Shown piece after piece: positions 7,929-15,283 of a stretch of 64,000 bases of DNA. A program made the translations under genes and the position numbers. Under the pieces are notes generated by a model. That model did not search any database. It was given only the letters and a program-made list of their open reading frames with translations, and was not told where the DNA came from. This DNA comes from Methylophilaceae bacterium (GTDB taxonomy: Bacteria; Pseudomonadota; Gammaproteobacteria; Burkholderiales; Methylophilaceae): contig JAIYBT010000010.1 in assembly GCA_027488395.1 (NCBI GenBank), forward strand, positions 62,001 through 126,000. Direction: 5' to 3'. Positions within the stretch are counted from its first letter, which is position 1. Each line of letters begins with the position of its first letter.

Positions 7929-9182
7929 TTAAAATTGTTTGGCCACGTTAATCGCAAACTGCGTTCTGCGACTATCAAAAATACTCACATTGGAAGCGTT
8001 ATCCGTGTGCGTAATGCTGGTATCCAGCACCCAATCTTTCACGTATTGTTGTGTGAAACGATGGTTAAAGCCGATGGTTGTGCGGTTTTCGTTTTCATCA
8101 CGACGTTGGTTAAACAACACTTCTGGCGCACCAAAGCGACTGTTTTTAAAATTGTGTCTTGCATATACAGTGTCAATCTCATTCAGTTTAAAACTGGTGC
8201 CAGCCGAGACTTGGTAACCTTCGTTACTAAAGCGATTGATTTCTGCGTTTTCATGGAACACTCCGGTACCGACTTGCACTGTGAGTCGATTGTCGAGTAA
8301 GCCTTTGGTTAAACTCACGTTGAGTAGCTGATAATCGCTATCGCGACCTGGCGCGACGTTATCGTTAAATTCACGTTGTTGAAATTTGCTTGTGATGGTC
8401 AGATCAAATGATTTGGACAGATTAAAACTCACCGTTGGGGCGATGCCAAAAAACTCGGCCAGTTTTGTATGACCTAACTCGATGTAATCATAACTAAGGT
8501 CAGCGTTTGCCCGCCATTTACCTGGTTTGACTAACATGGGCCCTGTGCTCAAAGAGATGACATCAATATCAAAATTGCCTGAATCAAAATAATTTTGCTC
8601 AAAATAGCCAGCATTTGATTGCCAAATCACAGCGGCTTGTTGACCAAATACATTGACGGTTTCAGGTGCAAGGTAACGATGCGCGACCCCAGTATTTAGC
8701 GCCCAAAAATTATCTGAAATTGGATTTGCATTGGCGGATAACTGTGCGCCACCTAAGTTAATGGTAGAACTGTTTGGGCCGACATTGACATTGGTATCAT
8801 GGCCGATGCCCATGCTAATGTAGGGCGTAAACAAATGTGGCTGACTTTGTTTTTCTAATTCAGTCAATAAGTTTTGCAGGGTGTATTTCACATCCGCGGG
8901 TGTTTCTGGCGCGGCCAATAACGTTTCAACCTCTTGTTTTGCTGCGTTGTAATTCAGTGCTTTCGCATAAGAGATCGCCAACTCTGCACGCACTCGACCT
9001 AAACTGGGTTCATTGCTTAAAATGGTTTGAAAAGTTTCAATGGATTCATCCAGTTCGCCACTTTCGCGCAAACTGATCGCTTGATTGAATAACGTTGCTG
9101 TGCTGGCTTGATCCGCTAATGCTGAGTGGCAACAGGCCATTAACACAAGCGTGTATAGATATTTTTTTGTTGGTTGATGCAT
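7929..9182 (-). CDS. TPR plus outer-membrane beta-barrel protein, Slam/DUF560-like
   Basis: A 417-residue protein with a signal peptide (about 1-23). A helical TPR-like part (about 25-110, FNQAISLRESGELDESIETF) is followed by a ~300-residue transmembrane beta-barrel. The barrel begins at FTPYISMGIGHDTNVNVGP and ends in a C-terminal Phe, the usual BAM recognition residue. This architecture is that of the surface lipoprotein assembly modulator (Slam, DUF560) family, which moves specific proteins across the outer membrane, usually a client encoded next door. Here the neighbour is the 353-residue secreted protein. Similar TPR-barrel porins of unknown role exist, so Slam activity is inferred. Confidence 0.72.
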   Translation of the reverse strand: MHQPTKKYLYTLVLMACCHSALADQASTATLFNQAISLRESGELDESIETFQTILSNEPSLGRVRAELAISYAKALNYNAAKQEVETLLAAPETPADVKYTLQNLLTELEKQSQPHLFTPYISMGIGHDTNVNVGPNSSTINLGGAQLSANANPISDNFWALNTGVAHRYLAPETVNVFGQQAAVIWQSNAGYFEQNYFDSGNFDIDVISLSTGPMLVKPGKWRANADLSYDYIELGHTKLAEFFGIAPTVSFNLSKSFDLTITSKFQQREFNDNVAPGRDSDYQLLNVSLTKGLLDNRLTVQVGTGVFHENAEINRFSNEGYQVSAGTSFKLNEIDTVYARHNFKNSRFGAPEVLFNQRRDENENRTTIGFNHRFTQQYVKDWVLDTSITHTDNASNVSIFDSRRTQFAINVAKQF

Positions 9183-9612
9183 GACTTGATCCCGTGATGT
9201 TCTAATAAATAATTATTTAATACCGAAAGCATGGTACTGATTGGGTTGCGCTTCGGCAATACACTTAAAACCTGCAATGCGTAAGCGTTTGTTAGTGTTG
9301 GTAATAACATGTATGGATATAGTCGATATGCAAAAATCGTATAGTTGATGTCTTTTTTTTACGCTCGCAGTTCTCTTAAGCAATCGTAGCGATGATGCTA
9401 TTCGTGAGGTTGAGCCCTATACAGTATATGAGTATTACATGCCAAAAAATGCATGTTTTATGGCGTATTGCGCACCATGTTTGATCACTTTTGTGTATAT
9501 TTAGTTGTCTTGTTGTTGTATCAGGCGATGCGTGTGGATGTCAGGGATGGCTTGTTTAAGACTGACTGCCCTCCATGCCTCATCGTCATTTATTCGCTTT
9601 GAAAAATCTCGC
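9183..9612. other. Intergenic region between divergent genes
   Basis: About 430 bp separate the Slam-like gene (-) from the SPINDLY-type gene (+). It must hold promoters for both. A purine-rich GGGA lies about 7 nt before the Slam-like ATG. No convincing sigma-70 or sigma-54 pair, hairpin or small gene was recognised. An open frame from a TTG at 9505 runs into the SPINDLY gene but has no protein-like character before the ATG at 9613. Confidence 0.4.
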
Positions 9613-11397
9613 ATGAACAATCCTATCGCGCAATTACTAAACGCACTGGCATCCGCTCCACGGGACCCTGCGCTTCATTATGAAATTGGCAGTCGTTACT
9701 TATCCGAACACCAGTATGCGCAGGCCAACACCTATTTACAACAGGCGTTAACCCTTGCGCCCAAACACCCACAAATTTTGATGCAATTGGGTAATGTCGC
9801 GTTTGCGCAGCAAGATTTTTTATTAGCCAAACAATACTTTTCACAAAGTGTGCAAGTGGATAGTTCACAGGGCGATGTGCACTACAACTTAGCCAATACG
9901 CTTAGAGCTTTAGGCGAATTGGCGCAAGCGATACATCATTTTCAGTGTGCGATTCAACGCAACCCAAGCGACGCGGATTACTACAATAATCTTGGCAATG
10001 CACTTAGAGAGCAAGGGCTACTCGATCAAGCCGTCGTTGCGTATACGCATGCGATGCGATTGAATCCCCAATTACTGCATGCCAAAGTGCATTGGATACA
10101 CCAAAAGCAGCAAATGGCGGATTGGCAAGGGTTAGCGCCAGCGATTGCGCAAGTGAGAACGGCGTTAAGCCACGATCATCAAGCGCAAATTCCACCGTTT
10201 GCGTTTATGGCGATGCCTGGCACCACCGATGCAGAGCAAACACTGTGTGCCAGTATGTGGGCGCAAGTGAAATATGGACAATATGTGCCATTTTCTAACC
10301 CCGCGCCCCGCAATGTGAATAGCCTAATCAAAATAGCCTATCTTTCTTCAGACTTTAGACCACATCCTTTGGCATCGTTGATCACTGAAGTGATTGCAGC
10401 GCATCGACGTTCGCACTTTGAAGTGTATTTGTACAGTCAGGCAGCTGCGGATGAATCGCTAGAGCAAACCGCTTTTAAAGCGGCCGCAGATCATTGGGTG
10501 GAAATTGCAACGCTGACTGATCTTGAAATCGCCCAGCACATGCGGCATGCCAATATTGATATTGTGGTGGATTTAACCGGCTATACACAAAATAGCCGCA
10601 CTGGGGTAGTGGCTTATCGCCCTGCGCGCTTGCATGTGAATTGGTTAGGCTTTCCAGGCAGCATGGGCCACCTGCATGGCAAGCCGTTGTTTGATGCCAT
10701 TGTGGTCGATAAGATTTTAAATATGCCGCATTTGGCCGAGAAAGCGATTGTATTGCCGTGCTATCAACCCAATAATGCCAAACGTCGCTTGGATGATGCA
10801 GGTACACGCGCCGATCACGGTTTACCAGCGCATGCGTTTGTATTTTTTTGTTTTAACCAATCTTTTAAAATCACGCCTGAAGTGTTCTCGCATTGGATGA
10901 CGATCTTGCAAAGCGTACCTAACAGTGTGTTGTGGCTGTTAGCTACCAATCAGTGGTCAAGCCAACAGTTACAAACCGCTGCGAAAGCAGCAAATATTGA
11001 TCCAAATCGGTTGATTTTTGCGCCAAGGCTCGCCTTAGAGGCGCATATAGCGCGTCAACAACATGCCGATTTAATGCTCGATACCCTGCCCTACAATGCC
11101 CACACCACGGCTAGTGATGCATTACGTGCAGGGGTGCCCATTTTAACCGTGCTTGGCGATACTTTTTCCAGCAGAGTCAGTGCCAGTTTGCTCAATCACA
11201 TCGGGCTACCAGCGCTGATTTGTCAGGATTGGCAATCGTATTGTGCAGAAGCAATTAGGTTGGCCACGGACCCCAATGTGCTGGCCGAAATCAAAGCCAA
11301 ACTGCAGCATCAAACGGAAACCTTGTTTAATCCCACACAATTTGTGCGTCAGCTTGAAGCCGCTTTAAGCGCAGCATTACACGCGAACAATCTATAA
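9613..11397 (+). CDS. TPR and SPINDLY-type O-linked N-acetylglucosamine transferase
   Basis: A 594-residue protein with four to five N-terminal tetratricopeptide repeats (about 5-165) followed by a GT41 catalytic region. GT41 signatures include NWLGFPGSMG, FCFNQSFKITPEVF and LDTLPYNAHTTASDALRAG. Family members transfer GlcNAc or related sugars to Ser/Thr of proteins; in methylotrophs and other betaproteobacteria they are cytoplasmic enzymes with mostly unknown targets. The open frame extends to a TTG at 9505, but the TPR domain begins directly after the ATG at 9613, chosen as start. It is a single gene, convergent with the DMT permease. No acceptor protein is evident nearby. Confidence 0.87.
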   Translation: MNNPIAQLLNALASAPRDPALHYEIGSRYLSEHQYAQANTYLQQALTLAPKHPQILMQLGNVAFAQQDFLLAKQYFSQSVQVDSSQGDVHYNLANTLRALGELAQAIHHFQCAIQRNPSDADYYNNLGNALREQGLLDQAVVAYTHAMRLNPQLLHAKVHWIHQKQQMADWQGLAPAIAQVRTALSHDHQAQIPPFAFMAMPGTTDAEQTLCASMWAQVKYGQYVPFSNPAPRNVNSLIKIAYLSSDFRPHPLASLITEVIAAHRRSHFEVYLYSQAAADESLEQTAFKAAADHWVEIATLTDLEIAQHMRHANIDIVVDLTGYTQNSRTGVVAYRPARLHVNWLGFPGSMGHLHGKPLFDAIVVDKILNMPHLAEKAIVLPCYQPNNAKRRLDDAGTRADHGLPAHAFVFFCFNQSFKITPEVFSHWMTILQSVPNSVLWLLATNQWSSQQLQTAAKAANIDPNRLIFAPRLALEAHIARQQHADLMLDTLPYNAHTTASDALRAGVPILTVLGDTFSSRVSASLLNHIGLPALICQDWQSYCAEAIRLATDPNVLAEIKAKLQHQTETLFNPTQFVRQLEAALSAALHANNL

Positions 11398-11446
11398 GCA
11401 AACGAACAAGGTTAACCGTGGTGAGCTATATGCTTGGCGTGCTGTG

Positions 11447-12349
11447 TTAAGGGTTGGCAGGCGGTTGCATCACTGAAATTAATCCAGCAAGTAAAATCAA
11501 GGAACCACCTATTACATCGGTGACGGACATGACCTCATTTGCTAAGAAATAAGCAGCAATAGCGGCCACGATCAGTTCAAACATAAACAACACCGATGCT
11601 TGTATCGCTGGAATTTTGGTCACGCCATACTGTACCAATAACGTTGCCGAAACCAATAACAGTGCAATCAGCGTAAGCATGCCCCAAGTGCGGGCGGTCT
11701 GCAGGGTATCAAGTGAAAGTGTTACATGAAGTTTTTCACGTAACACTATGATACATATAGATAATATAAAAACACCCAACCACACCAACATGGATTTTGC
11801 TGCGACGGATAAGTCGGTTGCATAGCGTGTCATCACGTTGGTCATTGAAAAACCGATGCCAGCAGACAGTGCTAACCAATCTGAATTGGATTCAGGCCAA
11901 GGAAGCACCCATTGGCCTTTGGTTAACATCTCCCAAGCACCGATTAAGGATAAGCCAATCGCTATCAATTGAGGACGATGCCAGCGTTCCTTTAGCCATA
12001 TTTTGGCAAGTATTAATGTCCATAATGGTGACAGGTAAAATAACAACATCACCCGCATCACCTCACCATCAATGATGGCAAGCACATAACTTAAATTGGT
12101 CCATCCTGCGACCATACTAAGGCTATACGCGCGCCAAGGAATCTGGCCAATCAGCGTGACGCGCCGATAAAATAAAACGCCACCCATGATTAATGCGATC
12201 AGGTAACTGAATACGCTTGACTCCACGCCCGCCAAGCCGACCTCATTCAGTAAGCGGTAGGGATACCAAATAATGCCCCAACAAATTGCGCCATACACTA
12301 ACGCACTGGATGCTAAATATTTTTCTTGTGATGCTTTTGGTTTTTGCAT
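11447..12349 (-). CDS. DMT superfamily EamA-type permease
   Basis: A protein of about 300 residues with ten predicted membrane helices in two EamA halves, characteristic of the drug/metabolite transporter superfamily. Substrates range from amino acids to nucleotide-sugar-like metabolites and cannot be assigned here. A GTG at 12358 would add three residues; the ATG at 12349 is preceded by GTGAG and is slightly preferred. The gene is divergent from dapC with almost no spacer, and the dapC promoter lies over its 5' end. Adjacent location might hint at export of a lysine-pathway metabolite, but this is speculation. Confidence 0.85.
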   Translation of the reverse strand: MQKPKASQEKYLASSALVYGAICWGIIWYPYRLLNEVGLAGVESSVFSYLIALIMGGVLFYRRVTLIGQIPWRAYSLSMVAGWTNLSYVLAIIDGEVMRVMLLFYLSPLWTLILAKIWLKERWHRPQLIAIGLSLIGAWEMLTKGQWVLPWPESNSDWLALSAGIGFSMTNVMTRYATDLSVAAKSMLVWLGVFILSICIIVLREKLHVTLSLDTLQTARTWGMLTLIALLLVSATLLVQYGVTKIPAIQASVLFMFELIVAAIAAYFLANEVMSVTDVIGGSLILLAGLISVMQPPANP

Positions 12350-12364
12350 CAGGCTCACTATAAT
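12335..12364 (+). promoter_or_regulatory. Sigma-70-like promoter for the dapC-like gene, possibly leaderless
   Basis: A perfect TATAAT occupies 12359-12364, with a weak -35 (TTTTGG or TTTGGT around 12335-12341) 17-18 bp upstream. Initiation would fall near 12370-12373, right at the ATG at 12373. No Shine-Dalgarno is visible before that ATG. The element overlaps the start of the divergent permease gene. Confidence 0.45.
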
Positions 12365-12372
12365 GTCATCTT

Positions 12373-13560
12373 ATGAATCCACACTTATCTCAACTACAAC
12401 CCTATCCATTTCAACGCTTACGCGATGTGTTTCAAGGCATTATGCCTAACCCGCAATTAACGCCCATTAATTTATCGATTGGGGAGCCGAAACATGCGAC
12501 GCCCCCTATCATTACCGAAGCATTAAAAAATAACGTGTCAGGGTTAGCCAGCTATCCTACCACAGTTGGCATACCCGCCCTGCGTGAGGCTATCAACCAA
12601 TGGCTACAACGACGGTATGGCATACCCGCGCTTGATATTGATCGCGCTATTTTGCCGCTCAATGGTAGTCGTGAAGGGTTGTTTGCAATCGCGCAGGCGG
12701 TGATCGATACAAATCGCACGACAACGCCTGTCGTGATCTCACCTAATCCGTTTTATCAAATTTATGAAGGGGCTGCTTTTCTGGCAGGTGCCGAGCCTTA
12801 CTTTATTAATACGCTTCCTGATAACGATTTTGGCATGGATTTTAGCGAAGTACCGCCCGCGGTGTTGCATCATACTCAATTAGTATACGTTTGTACGCCA
12901 GGCAATCCTGCGGGCAAAGTAATGGACATCGCCGCATGGAAAACGCTATTTGCATTATCCGATCAATACGGATTTGTAATCGTTGCAGATGAATGCTATT
13001 CAGAGATTTATTTTGATGAAGCCAGACCGCCGCTAGGTGCACTTCAAGCCGCGCATCAACTTGGGCGCGATTACTCTCGACTGGTCATGTTTAGTTCGTT
13101 ATCAAAGCGCTCGAATGTGCCAGGGATGCGTTCGGGTTTTGTGGCGGGTGATCCTGCCATAATTGAAAAATTCACCCTGTATCGCACCTATCACGGCTGT
13201 GCGATGAATCCAGCAGTACAAGCTGCCAGTGCTACCGCGTGGCAAGATGAAGCGCATGTGTTGGAAAATCGACGGTTGTATACCGAAAAATTTAACCGCG
13301 TTGTGCAACCGTTACAGCACGTATGGGCTAAAACGCAGATGCCTGAAGCAGCGTTTTATCTATGGATCAATACCGAACAAGCAGATGTTGAGGTTGCAAA
13401 AACACTGTATCGAGAATTGAATATCACGGTATTACCAGGTTCTTTTTTGGCGCGGGAAGCGCAAGGGATCAATCCAGGTAAAGGTTTTATTCGGTTAGCG
13501 CTTGTGTCTTCTGTGGCTGAAACCTTAGAAGCGGTTCAACGAATACAAACCTTCTATTAA
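12373..13560 (+). CDS. dapC: Succinyldiaminopimelate aminotransferase (DapC-like)
   Basis: A 395-residue fold-type I PLP aminotransferase. It converts N-succinyl-2-amino-6-ketopimelate with glutamate to N-succinyl-LL-diaminopimelate in lysine and peptidoglycan synthesis. Visible features are the N-terminal NPHLSQLQPYPFQRLR typical of betaproteobacterial DapC, the NGSREG loop at 97-102, TPGNPAG at 175-181 and the PLP lysine in SSLSKRSNVPGMRSGF (Lys245). Other class I/II aminotransferases look similar, so the substrate is by family resemblance. It has no Shine-Dalgarno and its promoter practically abuts the ATG. A strong hairpin terminator follows. Confidence 0.85.
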   Translation: MNPHLSQLQPYPFQRLRDVFQGIMPNPQLTPINLSIGEPKHATPPIITEALKNNVSGLASYPTTVGIPALREAINQWLQRRYGIPALDIDRAILPLNGSREGLFAIAQAVIDTNRTTTPVVISPNPFYQIYEGAAFLAGAEPYFINTLPDNDFGMDFSEVPPAVLHHTQLVYVCTPGNPAGKVMDIAAWKTLFALSDQYGFVIVADECYSEIYFDEARPPLGALQAAHQLGRDYSRLVMFSSLSKRSNVPGMRSGFVAGDPAIIEKFTLYRTYHGCAMNPAVQAASATAWQDEAHVLENRRLYTEKFNRVVQPLQHVWAKTQMPEAAFYLWINTEQADVEVAKTLYRELNITVLPGSFLAREAQGINPGKGFIRLALVSSVAETLEAVQRIQTFY

Positions 13561-13580
13561 ATTAAAAGTATTCGTGAAGT

Positions 13581-13615
13581 AAAAAAAAGCCGAAACATAA
13601 GTTTCGGCTTTTTTT
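13581..13615. terminator. Bidirectional rho-independent terminator
   Basis: The stem GCCGAAAC / GTTTCGGC with loop ATAA is flanked by a run of A on the left and T on the right. It can end both the dapC transcript (+) and the PEP-CTERM transcript (-), whose stop lies at 13630. Confidence 0.92.
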
Positions 13616-13629
13616 GCTGATTCTGGTGT

Positions 13630-14133
13630 TTACTTCACAAATTTACGACGTGCAATAAAACCCATTAAACCCAAACCAACCATCATCAAAGCATTGGTTT
13701 CTGGTTCAGGTACAGGTGTGGCAGTAAATGTAACTGTTGCACCCAAACTCGCGGTAAATGTACCTGGGTTGTAAGCAAAACGATACGAACCAGCGTCGAT
13801 CCCATTAAAAGAAAAATCAGGGCCACTAATGAATGACATGGTTGGTAAGTTATATGTGATCAAATCAGTACCAGTTGCCGTTTGCAGACTAAACGTACCA
13901 CCAATTGAGGTGCCAAGGAATTGGTTAAAGTCCACTAAGACGTTTGATTCTGTAGATAACGAAAAAGTATAGTAATCAGGTAAGAAAAACCCGCTGGCTG
14001 TAAACAAACTAGAGCTTACAACTGGACCATTGTTTAAGTTGCCAAGTGTGGTTACTGTAGTTGCATTAGCTACACCTGAAAAAACAACGGCTGAAGTAAG
14101 CGCAATACCTCCTAACATCTGTGCAAATTTCAT
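13630..14133 (-). CDS. PEP-CTERM protein, FxDxF-like family (first of a pair)
   Basis: A 167-residue exported protein. It has a Sec signal peptide (about 1-24, ending GVANA), a short beta-rich body and a C-terminal sorting signal. The sorting signal is VPEP at 141-144, a hydrophobic segment (LMMVGLGLMGFIA) and a basic tail RRKFVK. Exosortase should cleave at this signal; xrtB is encoded at 41916-42803 in the same window. The FLPDYYTF stretch resembles the FxDxF signature of a PEP-CTERM subfamily. A strong Shine-Dalgarno (TAGGAG) precedes the ATG. It lies 64 bp behind a related PEP-CTERM gene and is probably cotranscribed. The role of the mature protein is unknown; surface or biofilm matrix is the general idea. 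Confidence 0.9.
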   Translation of the reverse strand: MKFAQMLGGIALTSAVVFSGVANATTVTTLGNLNNGPVVSSSLFTASGFFLPDYYTFSLSTESNVLVDFNQFLGTSIGGTFSLQTATGTDLITYNLPTMSFISGPDFSFNGIDAGSYRFAYNPGTFTASLGATVTFTATPVPEPETNALMMVGLGLMGFIARRKFVK

Positions 14134-14197
14134 ATAAAACTCCTAAATAAAAAACAACAAATTAAAACAACAAAGATAAAACGTATTTTTTAGATAG

Positions 14198-14728
14198 TTA
14201 TGAATTCAATTTACGCAACGTAGTAGCACCAAGTAACAACAAACCAAAACCAAAAAGCATACTAGTGCTAGGTTCAGGAATTGGTGTAACAGCCGTAGTA
14301 TTGAAATTCAAAGCATATTGACCGCCGAAAAAGCCGTCTGCTGTACCAGAAACTCGAATTTGATAGTCACCAATCGAAAGTGAAGACAAGTTTGATACTA
14401 CAGCGTTGGTCGAATCAAAAACACTATAACTAAATGAAGGATTCTCGATATTATAAAGTGAGATATTTGTCACTGTTCCCGTGGATGAATCAAAAACAGA
14501 TGTATCTTTTTCAACTTCAGTTACTTGGAGCGTCACTGCGGACAAACTCGAAACATTAAAATTGTAGATATCTAAAAAATTAAAAGCGCCAACAGAGTTT
14601 GCAACTCTATTAACAGCAACGGTTAAATTGGTTGGGCCGTTACCTAGTGTGGAGGTTGCCGCATTCGCAACAGAGCTCATCATAAAAATTGACAAAGCAA
14701 TGATTCTTAATTTGGTTGATGCTTTCAT
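14198..14728 (-). CDS. PEP-CTERM protein, FxDxF-like family (second of a pair)
   Basis: A 176-residue exported protein with a signal peptide (about 1-23, ending VANA) and the body segment FLDIYNF at 51-57, close to the FxDxF signature. It has the C-terminal signal IPEP at 150-153, a hydrophobic stretch (MLFGFGLLLLGA) and a basic LRKLNS tail. Organisation and length match the neighbouring 167-residue protein, so the two are likely an old tandem duplication. A good Shine-Dalgarno (AGAGGAA) is present. A sigma-54-like promoter lies about 100 bp upstream. Predicted substrate of the window's exosortase. Confidence 0.9.
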   Translation of the reverse strand: MKASTKLRIIALSIFMMSSVANAATSTLGNGPTNLTVAVNRVANSVGAFNFLDIYNFNVSSLSAVTLQVTEVEKDTSVFDSSTGTVTNISLYNIENPSFSYSVFDSTNAVVSNLSSLSIGDYQIRVSGTADGFFGGQYALNFNTTAVTPIPEPSTSMLFGFGLLLLGATTLRKLNS

Positions 14729-15279
14729 TTTACTTTTCCTCTAACTGTTATAAAAATTTTAAACAGCTTTTGAATATATGCCTATGACCCGTATGGGCCA
14801 ATATATATAGTTATTATTATATTTAATTCAAAAGCAAGAACTGATCCAGAATTTTTTTCTTAATTAAGCAATTGATTTATATAGTATTTATTAAATAAGT
14901 TTTTCTACGTTTAATGTTGCCAAGATGTATTTAATATACTAATTGCTTAAAAATAATGCATTTGCACCTTTTTGATGCATCAATTATAAACTATAAGTAA
15001 TTTTTAGCACAAAAAAGTGAATTTTTTGTGATGGTAAGATTACTTTTAATCATATTAAATCAACTATTTGTACTTAATAGTAAAGCACGTGGTTGGGTAA
15101 ATCATAAGCATGATTTTCATTTTGTCTTTTACAAACCCTTATATTTACAAGTCATACCAAGACATCAAACAACACCTGTTAGATATCTGTATGAATAACT
15201 TCACATTAAAAACTGATACTCATTGGGCACACGCATATGTAGGTATTTATCACGACATCTTGCGCATCAACCCCCAACC
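14729..15279. other. AT-rich intergenic region upstream of the PEP-CTERM pair
   Basis: About 550 bp, strongly AT-rich. It contains the ribosome site and sigma-54-like promoter of the minus-strand PEP-CTERM operon in its left part. A possible 57-codon plus-strand frame (15110-15283) lies at its right edge. No tRNA-like cloverleaf or strong terminator was recognised after galE. Confidence 0.5.
14833..14848 (-). promoter_or_regulatory. Candidate sigma-54 (-24/-12) promoter for the PEP-CTERM pair
   Basis: Read on the minus strand this is TGGATCAGTTCTTGCT. It has GG and GC dinucleotides separated by exactly 10 nt and a TTGCT -12 element, close to the consensus TGGCACN5TTGCW. Initiation would give a leader of roughly 90 nt. 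PEP-CTERM genes elsewhere are known to be driven by RpoN with the PrsK/PrsR pair, which makes the match more meaningful. No such regulators are in this window. Confidence 0.5.
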
Positions 15280-15283
15280 TTAA
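15110..15283 (+). CDS. Small open reading frame, doubtful
   Basis: A 57-codon frame from ATG to TAA that overlaps the galE stop on the other strand by 4 bases. The predicted peptide has a protein-like mix of residues, including the segment THWAHAYVGIYHDILRINP. There is no clear Shine-Dalgarno and a stop lies four codons upstream. It might be a real small gene or the tail of a decayed one. The family is not recognised. Confidence 0.22.
   Translation: MIFILSFTNPYIYKSYQDIKQHLLDICMNNFTLKTDTHWAHAYVGIYHDILRINPQP

Noticed and set aside
9505-9612. Upstream extension of the SPINDLY gene from a TTG
   Set aside because: Cys-rich, unrelated to any TPR start, and the TPR domain begins right after the ATG at 9613.
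14789-14798. CCCGTATGGG near the PEP-CTERM promoter as an operator palindrome
   Set aside because: Only three base pairs on each side are symmetric; the centre GTAT is not self-complementary in the needed way.
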